Below the pieces are notes generated by a model. That model was not told where the DNA came from. It made no database searches and worked only from the letters and a program-made list of their open reading frames with translations. The translations under genes and the position numbers were made by a program. From an uncultured Paludibaculum sp. (GTDB lineage: Bacteria; Acidobacteriota; Terriglobia; Bryobacterales; Bryobacteraceae): 64,000 nt of DNA. Shown in pieces: positions 24,997 to 33,084 of this stretch (within the stretch, counting starts at the first letter, position 1; each line of letters opens with the position of its first letter). The stretch is taken from positions 2,362,501 through 2,426,500 of the forward strand of contig NZ_OY762269.1 of assembly GCF_963665245.1 (NCBI RefSeq), written 5' to 3'.

Positions 24997-25202
24997 GGGG
25001 CGCGCATCGACTGCGGGTGGCGCACGAATTCAGCCGGTGTTTCTCCGGCTGCCCTCGGAACAAGATTGTGCGCACGGTAGAACCTGGTCGAGTACACTCC
25101 ATCGCGGATCATATCAGTTCTGCGCGCCTTATATTTGTCCACGAAAGTGGGTTGCAGCGGTATGCTCGAGGCGAATTGGCGCCACCGAATCGATAACATT
25201 CT

Positions 25203-25225
25203 TACTCCGGCTATCGGAGTATAAT
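25203..25225 (+). promoter_or_regulatory. Putative promoter/operator of the HEPN-like gene
   Basis: Perfect inverted repeat TACTCCG (25203-25209) and CGGAGTA (25215-25221) with five-base spacer, overlapping a consensus TATAAT box at 25220-25225, 15 bases before the ATG at 25240. The geometry suggests repression at the -10 box. No good -35 was found. Confidence 0.5.
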
Positions 25226-25239
25226 CTCAAGAGAAACCA

Positions 25240-26142
25240 ATGACGTATTTGCTTGCCCTTCGTGCTGCCGTGCCGCCGATCTGTAGTGAGATCTCCAGCG
25301 CCGAGTTCGATGCAATTAAATGTGCTAGAGCCGTGCTCCAGGCCGCCCTCAGAACGGAAGAGAAGTTTGATCTTGCCATCGACAACTATGCCGAGTACGA
25401 GCGAGAGATGATGAATTTGGCGATTCACAAAATGCTGCATCAGGACTTCCAATGGTCGACTGGGGCGGATGGGCGGTATCTAATCGCAAGGCGACTGGCT
25501 AATGTGTTAACGGTCTCGCGGTCATATACAGATCAGCTCAGCCAGGAGGGCAGAATAATACTCGGTCAAGATGCAAAAAGTGCGATTTCTTTGGTGTTTT
25601 CACAACAGTACGAAAGGTCAATTGGGTATCGTGTTATGGTGGCTCTGAGGAATCACCTACAGCATTGCGGATTTCCGATCGATCTTTCCTTTCCCTTTGC
25701 GTGGGAAGGCGAGGGACGGACTTCAATGAGAATTGGAATCACACCGACCTTGAACCTTCGGGAGCTTGATGTGGGCACATTTAAGTCGACCGTCTACAAG
25801 GAACTCCTCGCGATCGAGAAAGACCGTAAAAAATCGAACATCAATCTTCTCCTGAGAGAATATATTGAAGGCCTGAATCGGGTGCATATTTACTTCAGAG
25901 AATCAATTGCTGTACCAGTGGAGAGTGCACGTTCTGAGTTTGAGAGGGTCATCCAATTTGGACGAGAGCGCCTCGGTCCAAATATTGGAAGCCTGGCCGC
26001 AATCGCGCTCGGTGATGACGGCAGCGAGACCGAAGTACTTGGCATCTTTGGCGAAATCTCCGATCGCCGCGCTCTCCTTGTAAGAAGGAATCCAGCGCTT
26101 CCGACGCTGTCACGTTGGTACGTCACAGGCGAGGCTTCTTAG
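25240..26142 (+). CDS. Uncharacterised protein with a HEPN-like Rx4H motif
   Basis: 300 aa, visibly AT-richer than its neighbours with many A/T-ending codons, suggesting recent acquisition. Mostly helical. Residues about 136-141 contain RNHLQH in the context YRVMVALRNHLQHCGFPID, matching the Rx4-6H catalytic signature of HEPN ribonucleases including the polar residue after Arg. Other parts (YLIARRLANVLTVSRSYTDQL, REYIEGLNRVHIYFRES) are helical without known motifs. HEPN proteins are toxins or defence effectors; the adjacent BrnTA module supports a defence/mobile setting, but no partner antitoxin or nucleotidyltransferase is directly coupled. Assignment is tentative. Confidence 0.55.
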   Translation: MTYLLALRAAVPPICSEISSAEFDAIKCARAVLQAALRTEEKFDLAIDNYAEYEREMMNLAIHKMLHQDFQWSTGADGRYLIARRLANVLTVSRSYTDQLSQEGRIILGQDAKSAISLVFSQQYERSIGYRVMVALRNHLQHCGFPIDLSFPFAWEGEGRTSMRIGITPTLNLRELDVGTFKSTVYKELLAIEKDRKKSNINLLLREYIEGLNRVHIYFRESIAVPVESARSEFERVIQFGRERLGPNIGSLAAIALGDDGSETEVLGIFGEISDRRALLVRRNPALPTLSRWYVTGEAS

Positions 26143-26303
26143 CCCAACTTCTCAAATCTCTTGCCGATGGGTATGAAATGGTTGTGCGATGGAGGCGCAT
26201 CCAGTCGGTAGGAGCGAAAAGGACTAGATCTCGCGAAGCTTCCGCTCGGAGCGTCGGCACTCTTCCAAACCGCCGCCCCGCAAGGCGAGACCGGCGGCGC
26301 TCG

Positions 26304-26558
26304 CTACCCGGCGCGACGAAGTTCGTCCCGGATGACCCGCCGCAGGGTCGATTCCAGAGGCTCCTGCTTCTGGTGCACAAAGCTGCGCAACGCGTCGTTG
26401 ATGAGGGTTTGGTAGTTTCCGCCTCCGGCATCATCCACCTGCTGCCGAAACCAGTCGAGTACGTCAGCATCGAGCCGGATCGTGACCCGGGTTTTCCCCG
26501 GCGGGACTTTCAGCACTGGCCCGCGCACGCCATTGCTGAAGTCATATTCCTTCTTCAT
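26304..26558 (-). CDS. brnA: BrnA-type antitoxin
   Basis: 84 aa starting MKKEYDFSNGVRGPVLKVPP, the typical BrnA N-terminus, followed by KTRVTIRLDADVLDWFRQQV and the ribbon-helix-helix segment NYQTLINDALRSFV. BrnA neutralises BrnT and, as a complex, represses the operon. The gene starts 17 bases before the end of brnT on the same strand, in the normal toxin-first order of BrnTA. Confidence 0.9.
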   Translation of the reverse strand: MKKEYDFSNGVRGPVLKVPPGKTRVTIRLDADVLDWFRQQVDDAGGGNYQTLINDALRSFVHQKQEPLESTLRRVIRDELRRAG

Positions 26559-26823
26559 ATTGATGCACCTCTCTCTGGGTTGCAGGGCGTGCCGAGATCA
26601 GGCGGACCTGCTCGCCGCGCCAGGTGTAGACCACCACGAGAACGCGCCCTAGAGAATCCAAACCAATGCATACCCAACGCTCTTCGTCCACCCCTTCGTC
26701 GCGGACGGAGATCGCCATCACATCCTCGAGGGCGGTTACCGCATCGGCGAAGCGAACCCCGTGTTTGCGGAGATTTACCTTTGCCTTCGCTGGATCCCAT
26801 TCGACTTTCACTCTGTGTACCAT
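26542..26823 (-). CDS. brnT: BrnT-type ribonuclease toxin
   Basis: 93 aa. Family signatures: VEWDPAKAKVNLRKHGVRFADAVTALED, VCIGLDSLGRVLVVVYTWRG and VRLISARPATQREVHQYEE. BrnT is a small RelE-like-fold ribonuclease that blocks translation. The start codon lies inside the perfect palindrome at 26815-26830; an in-frame GTG four codons later (VKVEWDP) is an alternative start that would clear the palindrome. Confidence 0.9.
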   Translation of the reverse strand: MVHRVKVEWDPAKAKVNLRKHGVRFADAVTALEDVMAISVRDEGVDEERWVCIGLDSLGRVLVVVYTWRGEQVRLISARPATQREVHQYEEGI

Positions 26824-26830
26824 TGTACAC
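26815..26830. promoter_or_regulatory. Perfect palindrome at the brnT start (candidate BrnA operator)
   Basis: GTGTAC CATT GTACAC, six-bp arms with a four-base spacer; read on the coding strand the spacer holds the brnT ATG. A GATTAT box on the minus strand lies about 8 bases upstream, so the transcript may be leaderless and the BrnA/BrnT complex could block RNA polymerase here. Confidence 0.6.
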
Positions 26831-26886
26831 CGAGATAATCGGTGCCTCGGCCGAATCGAGTGCCGCGGGGATTCGCGCGCCTGCGG

Positions 26887-27243
26887 TTAGTCCAGACTCT
26901 CCGGCTTAATCTCGATATTCTTCTCCCCGGCAGCCTTCTTCTCGAAGTACTTCTTGACCCAGGCTTCCCAGCTTTTGCCGGCCGCCGCATCACGGCCACT
27001 AAACGTCAGACCGGCGATCTCCGTATAGGGGATCGAGACGCGCGTTCGGGCATCCTTCGGGATGACTCGCACTACGGAATCCGCCAGCGTTTTGCCGGCG
27101 CGGCGATCAAAAATGTAGCCCTCCAGCACCGTGCCGTCTCGGCGGGTGATGGTGACGTCGCCCCGGTAGTCGAAGGCCTGCTCCAGACCTTCCAGGATCT
27201 CTGTTTCCGTGGCCATCGGCCATTCCGTTCCCTGGATGCTCAT
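26887..27243 (-). CDS. Uncharacterised protein coupled to hpnH
   Basis: 118 aa starting MSIQGTEWPMATETEILEGL. The centre reads as a small beta-barrel (DYRGDVTITRRDGTVLEGYIFDRR, VSIPYTEIAGLTFSGRDAAAGKSW), Sm- or PRC-barrel-like in pattern, followed by a basic helix (AWVKKYFEKKAAGEKN). Its ATG overlaps the hpnH stop by four bases, so it is made from the same mRNA and probably serves hopanoid synthesis or membrane delivery. Not part of the standard hpn gene set that I know. Confidence 0.7.
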   Translation of the reverse strand: MSIQGTEWPMATETEILEGLEQAFDYRGDVTITRRDGTVLEGYIFDRRAGKTLADSVVRVIPKDARTRVSIPYTEIAGLTFSGRDAAAGKSWEAWVKKYFEKKAAGEKNIEIKPESLD

Positions 27244-28334
27244 TGGCCGCCTCCAATCTGAACCAGTTCGTGCTTTGCCGGGGCGGGTTTCGCCAGGTCA
27301 GCTAACGCCTGGGGGTTCGGGTACGAGGAGGAGAAGGTCGCTTTCACCGTGCTCCAGAAGCCTTGCCAGGTGTGGAAGGTATCGTGCACTGCCGAGGCTT
27401 CATAGCCGCTGTGCACCATGCAGTTGGCGCACTTGGGGTTGCCAGACTCCGTGCCGTACTTCTCCCATTGCGTCGATTCCATCAACTCGGCAAACGTGTC
27501 GGCGTAGCCGTCCTGCAGCAGGTAGCAGGGCTTCTGCCAGCCGAACAGGTTGTAGGTCGGCATGCCCCACGGGGTGCAGGAGTATTCGCGCAGGCCCATC
27601 AGGTATTCCAGGAAGAGCGGGGACTGGTTGAAGACCCAACGGCTGCTGCGGTTGGAGAGGAACGTCCGGAAGAGGGAACGGGTGCTGTCCTTGCCCAAGA
27701 AGTGCTGCTGGTCGGGCGCCTTGTCGTAGGAGTAGCCGGGGGAGAGCATCATGCCCTCGACACCGAGGTCCATCATTTCGTCGAAGAAGCCGCGGACGCT
27801 GTTCGGGTCGGCGCCATCGAACAGGGTCGTGTTGGTGGTGACCCGGAAACCGCGCTTTACCGCTTCGCGGATTCCTTCGGCGGCGAGTTCGTAGCCGCCT
27901 TCTTTACAGACCGAGAAGTCGTGATGTTCCTTCTGGCCGTCCATGTGGACGGAGAAGGTCAGGTACTTGCTCGGGGTGAAGAGGTCGATCTTTTCCTTGA
28001 GGAGCAGGGCATTGGTGCAGAGGTAGATGTACTTCTTGCGGGCCACCAGGCCGGCTACGATTTCGGCGATCTGGGGGTGCATCAGGGGCTCGCCGCCGGG
28101 GATAGAGACCATTGGCGCTCCGCACTCGTCAACCGCCCTAAAGCATTCTTCCGGCGTGAGTTGCGACTTCAGGATGTGGGCCGGGTATTGGATCTTGCCG
28201 CAGCCGGCACAGGCCAGGTTGCAGCGGAAAAGAGGCTCGAGCATGAGCACGAGGGGATACTGGCGCCGGCCCTGAATGCGCTGCTTGAGCACGTAGGTGG
28301 CGACGGTCCACATCTGGGAAATCGGTACGGGCAT
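27240..28334 (-). CDS. hpnH: Adenosyl-hopene transferase HpnH (radical SAM)
   Basis: 364 aa. Radical SAM enzyme joining the 5'-deoxyadenosyl group to diploptene, the first step in making extended C35 hopanoids. N-terminus MPVPISQMWTVATYVLKQRI is the family hallmark; the [4Fe-4S] motif is CNLACAGC (FRCNLACAGCGKIQYPAHIL), followed by SIPGGEPLMHPQI. The C-terminal cysteine set appears in SCTPWGMPTYNLFGWQKPCYLL and NPKCANCMVHSGYEASAV. Length matches the family. GAGG precedes the ATG. Other hpn genes are not in the window; a TetR gene is divergent. Confidence 0.95.
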   Translation of the reverse strand: MPVPISQMWTVATYVLKQRIQGRRQYPLVLMLEPLFRCNLACAGCGKIQYPAHILKSQLTPEECFRAVDECGAPMVSIPGGEPLMHPQIAEIVAGLVARKKYIYLCTNALLLKEKIDLFTPSKYLTFSVHMDGQKEHHDFSVCKEGGYELAAEGIREAVKRGFRVTTNTTLFDGADPNSVRGFFDEMMDLGVEGMMLSPGYSYDKAPDQQHFLGKDSTRSLFRTFLSNRSSRWVFNQSPLFLEYLMGLREYSCTPWGMPTYNLFGWQKPCYLLQDGYADTFAELMESTQWEKYGTESGNPKCANCMVHSGYEASAVHDTFHTWQGFWSTVKATFSSSYPNPQALADLAKPAPAKHELVQIGGGQ

Positions 28335-28405
28335 AGGTTGATCGGCCTCTGATCGCGAACGCGAACTCTCTTTCGCGTTTTACCAGGAAAGCTGGCATAC
28401 TGTCA

Positions 28406-29041
28406 ATGAGTCTTATGTCCGGCCCGATTTCCAACGATCCGCCCGCAGTACAAGTCCGACGGCGTCCGGTGCAGGAGCGCAGCACCGACACGGTGAATCA
28501 CATCCTGTCGTCGGCTTCGGCGCTGTTGACCAAAGTGCCACTGGACGAGATCACAACCAGCCGGATCGCGGCGGAGGCGGGGATCTCGATTGGTGGGTTG
28601 TACCGCTTCTTTCCGGACAAGCAGACGATCCTGGACGCGATCGCGGTCCGGCACATGGACGATTTCCGATCGAGCCTGGTAGGGGCGGTGGCGAAGTCTG
28701 TGCTTTCGGATGGGCCGGGGTTCCTGAACCGGGTGATCGACGCCTATATCGCGTATCTGGACGCGCATCCTGACTTTCGGACGCTGGCCTTGGGGCGGCA
28801 CATCAGCGCGGTGACGCGGCAGGTGCAGGCGGGTCCGGACGCGGGGCCGGCGAGCCTGGTGAAGTGGTTCATCATGTGGCGGCTTGGGGTGAAGGAACCG
28901 GCGTTGCTCGATTTGAAGCTGCGGATTGCCATTGAGGCGGGGGAGCGGCTGATTTCGTATGCGTATGAGCAGCCGACGGCGGAGGAGCGGGGGGCGGTGG
29001 TGGCGGAGCTGAAGGCCTTGCTGGCGGGGTATTTGTTCTGA
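28406..29041 (+). CDS. TetR-family regulator
   Basis: 211 aa. N-terminal helix-turn-helix: HILSSASALLTKVPLDEITTSRIAAEAGISIGGLYRFFPDKQTILDAI. The C-terminal ligand domain (residues about 85-211) is not assignable to a ligand class. Start ATG 28406, alternative ATG 28415. It is divergent from hpnH with only 71 bases between the starts, so regulation of the hpnH operon is the natural guess; both promoters must lie in that gap. Confidence 0.9.
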   Translation: MSLMSGPISNDPPAVQVRRRPVQERSTDTVNHILSSASALLTKVPLDEITTSRIAAEAGISIGGLYRFFPDKQTILDAIAVRHMDDFRSSLVGAVAKSVLSDGPGFLNRVIDAYIAYLDAHPDFRTLALGRHISAVTRQVQAGPDAGPASLVKWFIMWRLGVKEPALLDLKLRIAIEAGERLISYAYEQPTAEERGAVVAELKALLAGYLF

Positions 29042-29247
29042 CCGTTCCCGAGAGACTCTGCGCCGAAGATCGGTTGAGCCTGCCTCTGTGGGCAGAAGTC
29101 GAATCGCTCTCAGTGGGCTCCGACCCACGGATAGGGTAGAACTGCCCCGGCCTTGCTGCCATCCGAATGGAATTGAGCTCCGTTTTGGATACGTATCCCA
29201 TGTAACCGTCCAGATCCGGGCATTGCTATGCTCTAGACACGCAACCA

Positions 29248-29721
29248 ATGAACATCGAAAAAGGGTATTGGAGCATTGTCGAGCCGATTTGGGATGCGAT
29301 GAACATCTACGGCGGTCCAGAAGTATTTCTGGCGACATTCCGCCAAGTCCAACGGGACGCCGGACTTCTCTACGCGGCGCACTTTTGCCAGTCGGAGTTG
29401 TGCAATGGAGGCTTCAATCAATTCTTCTTCAACAGCACTGGCGTGTTGGCGCCTGAAGCACTCGAGGCCTTTGAAGCCATTGGCCAAATTCAGATAGCGA
29501 ATATTCTTGCCCAAGCGATGGCGAGCTTCGGATCTACATATCTCCGTGATCGTCAGCAACGCCGGGCGGCCCTTGATCGCTTGCCCGCGGACTGTTTCGA
29601 GGAACTGGACGAAAGGTTCTTCGCCCTCATAGATAACGAGGCCGGTGGGTTCGATACTGCAGCTGATGGCTATGCCGCTCGGGTTGTTGATGCTGCCGCG
29701 CGGAAGCGACTGGATCATTGA
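29248..29721 (+). CDS. DUF4375-domain protein
   Basis: 157 aa with the DUF4375 hallmarks: FRQVQRDAGLLYAAHFCQSELCNGGFNQFFFNSTGVLAPEALEAFEAIG, then LPADCFEELDERFFAL. Soluble, helical; function of the family is unknown. The 206 bases upstream (29042-29247) hold no recognisable element. It converges on the terminator shared with the minus-strand operon at 29.8-32.7 kb. Confidence 0.85.
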   Translation: MNIEKGYWSIVEPIWDAMNIYGGPEVFLATFRQVQRDAGLLYAAHFCQSELCNGGFNQFFFNSTGVLAPEALEAFEAIGQIQIANILAQAMASFGSTYLRDRQQRRAALDRLPADCFEELDERFFALIDNEAGGFDTAADGYAARVVDAAARKRLDH

Positions 29722-29797
29722 CCTTCGTTTCTGGGGTGATAGAGCCTGAGTCGCAAAGACGAACTCCAGGGGCAAACGGTCGGCGGACAAACAAATA

Positions 29798-29831
29798 GGC
29801 CGGACACACCCTGTGGGTAGTGTGTCCGGCC
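29798..29831 (-). terminator. Rho-independent terminator of the Trp-rich protein operon
   Basis: Perfect 12-bp stem GGCCGGACACAC (29798-29809) / GTGTGTCCGGCC (29820-29831) with a 10-base loop. On the minus strand the stem is followed by TATTTGTTTG, giving a U-rich tract. It lies 20 bases after the stop of the 714-aa gene. Confidence 0.85.
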
Positions 29832-29851
29832 CGTCTAGCACCAGCTTGCGA

Positions 29852-31996
29852 CTACACCGTTACGGTGAACGAGTAGTGCATCTGGTTGTAATAGCTCAGG
29901 TGGCCGTCGCAATTGGCGATATTGCGCTTCCATACCGTGAGCTCAAGCAGGTAGCAGCAGGTCTTGGGGAAGACCAGAGCCGCATCATTGATGTGCAACC
30001 GCATCGTGCCCCCGTTCCAGGTGGGCCGGACCGCGGTTTGTGGCAAATTGACTGCGTTCGAGTAGTCGGGGCCCTGCGGACCGCCGGCGAGCGGCGTGAG
30101 GGTGAAGGCTCCGACATCGGCGACACTGAGCAGGTTCTTGATCGAGCCCAGGTCGTACTTGACCACCAGTTCGTAGTGATCCAGATGGCCGTCAGGATCG
30201 GTGGCGAAGAAGTCGATCTCCAACGGGACGCCGTGCTGCAACTGCTGGGCGCCGCACGGGAGAACGGCAACACCGCCGATGCGGACCGAGTTGATGCCGC
30301 AATCGGGCTCGGTGGTATCGACGTGCACGGTGTTGGGCACTTGCGGTCCAACGACGCGGTTGTCGAGGCGCAGGGTGAGCAGGTTGTTGGCGTCGTTGCC
30401 TCCGCAGCCGTCCATTACCTTGCGAGTGGCGGGGTCGAGATCGCCGGCGGCATCGGCCCGATAGCCGACGACCCGGAAGTCGTAGGCGCCATCGGAGAAG
30501 AAGCCCTTGGTCTGGATGTTGGCCATCACATTGATGTTGTTGGACCAGACCCGGCCGGCGATGGCGTTGCCCCAGGCCGCGGGGTGAGTGACTTCGTAGT
30601 GCTGGCGGCTCTCATAGACGTGGATGCCGCCGAAGTCCTTCACCGGGAACGAGGGGAAGACGAACTGGTTCGGCCAGGCGAGGGTGGCATCGAAGTAGCC
30701 GCGCCAGAGGTCGATGAGTGAGCCGGATGGAACAGGCGTCCAGGCGGCGGCGCCGTGCGGCGTGTACTCGATCTCGTAGAAGTCGGCCTGGGCCGAGGTT
30801 CCGAAGAGACCGTAGAAACTGACCGATTCGGAGAAGGGCCGGTCGCGGCCACCGGGATTGAAGTAGCCGGCGGTGACGCCCACCTTGCCGATGCTGGTGA
30901 CGGGAATGCCGGGGTCGCCGCAGACGCTGGTGAAGAGCGAGCAGTCGCCTTCCGGCTGGTCGCCGTCGTGGGGCAGGCAGCAGGCTTCGCTGTTGGCCAC
31001 GAGGGTGACATTCAGGTTTGTCGGGATGTCCCAACGCGTCTGGAAGACGTTCTCACTGACGATCACCTTGGCGGGACCGGAGCCGCACGGCTGGGTGACG
31101 CGGAAGATGATGTCCGGATTGCAGTCGAACCAGGGGTTCCAGGGCCACCACGGCCAGATCCGCAGTTTCTCGAGCTCGGGCACATGCGGCAGGACGGCGA
31201 CCAGTTTGTCGCGGACAGCCGGGATGGTGCTGGGGTCGAGGATCTTCTGGGCCAGCAGGTTGGGATTCAGGACCGGCCTGCTGATGACAGGCGGCCTTAC
31301 CACCACGGGGCCGGGGCCTGGCGGCAGCGGCTGGGGATTGAGGGCCGCGATGTCGAGCGTCGGGATCGGATCCGGTTCGGGGAAGCGGATGGCCGGGTTG
31401 AGTTTGAGGACCGGGCGGATCTTTTCGATGAGGTCATCGTCGAGACGCCATTGGCGCAGCCGCCACCACCACCAGGGCCACCAGCCGCAGCACCAGCGGA
31501 ATGTCATGCTGAAATTGCCCGCTCCGTCGGTAACGACCGCCGGCCCCACCTGGTTTACGGACGACCACCACCAGAAGAAGTCGACATCGTAGGCTCGGAC
31601 TTCGGCGCCGGGGACGGGGCTCCCGTCGGCACAGACGACGCGGCCATGAATGGTAAAGGTGCGGCACCAGCGCAGCCACCAAACCCACCATTGCGGGGTG
31701 ATGACGAGGGCGGGGATGGCGAGCGTCTTCTCGGTACCCCACTGGGTGGGGCTCACCTTACTGGTGAGAGTCTGCAGGTGGAAGATGTCTTCGTCGCTGG
31801 CCGTTGCGGGCCCGACCGCGATGGAGAGCGTTTGTTTCGGGTCGACGTCGAGCTTGACCTCGCCCTTGCCGGCATCCAGCGCGATGATTTGGGATTTGAT
31901 GCCTTTCCTGTCCTGAACGGCGACTTTTACCTTTTGCTGTTTGCGATCGGCGTCCGCGATCTGCGACGCATCAATAGGGATCCTGAGAATACTCAC
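29852..31996 (-). CDS. Large Trp-rich protein with carboxypeptidase-regulatory-like domain
   Basis: 714 aa from GTG 31996 (GGAGGAA seven bases upstream); no signal peptide. Residues 1-105 form a beta-rich module (MSILRIPIDASQIADADRKQ). Residues about 113-165 form a CarboxypepD_reg-like Ig domain (FTIHGRVVCADGSPVPGAEV, VTDGAGNFSMTF) that encloses and is flanked by tryptophan clusters (WWVWWLRWCR, FFWWWSS, CCGWWPWWWWRLRQW, WPWWPWNPW). A Pro-rich linker carries ALNPQPLPPGPGP. The C-terminal 400 residues are beta-rich with several CC and CG pairs. Not recognised as a known enzyme. Last gene of a three-gene operon. From memory the string NPQPLPP recurs in other uncharacterised bacterial proteins. 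Confidence 0.75.
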   Translation of the reverse strand: MSILRIPIDASQIADADRKQQKVKVAVQDRKGIKSQIIALDAGKGEVKLDVDPKQTLSIAVGPATASDEDIFHLQTLTSKVSPTQWGTEKTLAIPALVITPQWWVWWLRWCRTFTIHGRVVCADGSPVPGAEVRAYDVDFFWWWSSVNQVGPAVVTDGAGNFSMTFRWCCGWWPWWWWRLRQWRLDDDLIEKIRPVLKLNPAIRFPEPDPIPTLDIAALNPQPLPPGPGPVVVRPPVISRPVLNPNLLAQKILDPSTIPAVRDKLVAVLPHVPELEKLRIWPWWPWNPWFDCNPDIIFRVTQPCGSGPAKVIVSENVFQTRWDIPTNLNVTLVANSEACCLPHDGDQPEGDCSLFTSVCGDPGIPVTSIGKVGVTAGYFNPGGRDRPFSESVSFYGLFGTSAQADFYEIEYTPHGAAAWTPVPSGSLIDLWRGYFDATLAWPNQFVFPSFPVKDFGGIHVYESRQHYEVTHPAAWGNAIAGRVWSNNINVMANIQTKGFFSDGAYDFRVVGYRADAAGDLDPATRKVMDGCGGNDANNLLTLRLDNRVVGPQVPNTVHVDTTEPDCGINSVRIGGVAVLPCGAQQLQHGVPLEIDFFATDPDGHLDHYELVVKYDLGSIKNLLSVADVGAFTLTPLAGGPQGPDYSNAVNLPQTAVRPTWNGGTMRLHINDAALVFPKTCCYLLELTVWKRNIANCDGHLSYYNQMHYSFTVTV

Positions 31997-32115
31997 AGTC
32001 TTCTTCCTCCGGGAATGTTGGTTCTTTGCTGTTTTATGTGCTGGTACACGCGCCCGGAGAGGCCTCGCTGGGCCGCCCTCGGACAGTTCCGGATTTGTAG
32101 AGCCTGACGATGAAG

Positions 32116-32361
32116 CTAGCGGACCAATTTGAGACCCGGTACGGATACGAGCGACGGGGCATCGGAGCCATGGACGCTGACGCGCCCGGCGCCTCCTCCG
32201 AACCGGTAGACCGTGCCCGTCAGCGGTCCAGTGACCACCAACTGGCCCTGACCCGAGTATTCAAACATGACGGCGCCGGCCGACCAGTGCCGGGCGTCTC
32301 CCGACGATCCGGGGGCTTGGGTGGGGCGAGCGGCGGCGCGCTGACTACCGCAACAGGACAT
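32116..32361 (-). CDS. MSCCG-type mini-protein
   Basis: 81 aa starting MSCCGSQRAAARPTQAPGSS, with AGGAGG before the ATG. The C-terminal 55 residues (AVMFEYSGQGQLVVTGPLTGTVYRFGGGAGRVSVHGSDAPSL) look like a compact beta-barrel; I recall similar 'MSCCG ... GPxTGxxYRF' small proteins in other bacteria, without known function. The adjacent N-terminal cysteines could bind metal or be lipid-modified or disulfide-forming. It overlaps the DUF1360 gene by 17 bases. Confidence 0.75.
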   Translation of the reverse strand: MSCCGSQRAAARPTQAPGSSGDARHWSAGAVMFEYSGQGQLVVTGPLTGTVYRFGGGAGRVSVHGSDAPSLVSVPGLKLVR

Positions 32362-32743
32362 GGCGATGTTCCTCCTCTGAGTCGGCCGGCGGATCAGAAT
32401 GATCCGGCAATGGTTCTACGTGCCAGGATGCGGGCGGCGGTGTGGGTGCTGACGGGGTCTGAGTGGTGGCGCGTTCGAGTAGAATCGCGCCACCCGAGAG
32501 ACCCAGCCAGAGTAGGATCCAGTCCGCCCAGTTGTTTCCGAGAATCCAGGCGGCCGGTGCTGCCACCCACAGGCTGAGGCAGTAGAAGCAGTCCAGCATT
32601 CGTCCGAAGAAGCCGTTCCCAAGAGCTCTGCGCAGCCGGGCAAGGAGATCGCCCGGACCGTCCTCCTCGCAGAGCAGGTGGGTGACACGCCAGACTGCCA
32701 GCACGGACACGATCGACCAGGTGGCTGGCAGCGGGGCAAGCAC
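32345..32743 (-). CDS. DUF1360 membrane protein
   Basis: 132 aa from GTG 32743 with GGAG upstream. DUF1360 features: VSVLAVWRVTHLLCEEDGPGDLLARLRRALG, then MLDCFYCLSLWVAAPAAWILG and a further helix WADWILLWLGLSGGAILLER; a Pro-rich cytoplasmic tail follows. The CFYC pair in the second helix is conserved in the family. First gene of the three-gene minus-strand operon with the mini-protein and the Trp-rich protein. Confidence 0.85.
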   Translation of the reverse strand: MLAPLPATWSIVSVLAVWRVTHLLCEEDGPGDLLARLRRALGNGFFGRMLDCFYCLSLWVAAPAAWILGNNWADWILLWLGLSGGAILLERATTQTPSAPTPPPASWHVEPLPDHSDPPADSEEEHRHVLLR

Positions 32744-32814
32744 GACGTTCTCCGTCCTCCACGGGGATAGTGAGGGAGGACCGGGGTCCGTTTCAAGTCA
32801 AAAGTGAAAAGAAC

Positions 32815-33065
32815 TCAACTTTGTTTGGCCGGGCGGAAGAGACCCACCGGTAAGCCCTCGGCGTCGAGGACTATCGCCATTTCATCGCCATCGGGCAGCC
32901 TCGGGCGGGCCGGGCCCGATGCCGCGCTCCGTGCAGGTGTCTGCCATGCGGTAGTCCAGCGCGTTGTTGGCGTTGATCGCCCAGCCGAACATGTCTGTGT
33001 AGAAGCGGGCGGGGGTTTCGGCGTCGAGACCCGGCCAGGTGGCAAAGCGTTGGACGGCGGTTTTG
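32815..33065 (-). pseudogene. VOC-family (glyoxalase-like) gene remnant
   Basis: The minus strand reads QRFATWPGLDAETPARFYTDMFGWAINANNALDYRM, the N-terminal half of a VOC/glyoxalase-like protein (compare DAEKAxxFYxxVFGW), then shifts frame near 32895 and ends ...GDEMAIVLDAEGLPVGLFRPAKQS, the usual C-terminus. About 50 residues of the middle are missing, so there is both a deletion and a frame change. It abuts the stop of the next gene at 33085. Confidence 0.65.
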
Positions 33066-33084
33066 CTGCAGGCCTGTCTGCCGG

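Noticed and set aside
24975..25199. Minus-strand 74-aa frame before the HEPN-like gene
   Set aside because: No ribosome binding site, no family resemblance and it overlaps the end of the methyltransferase gene.
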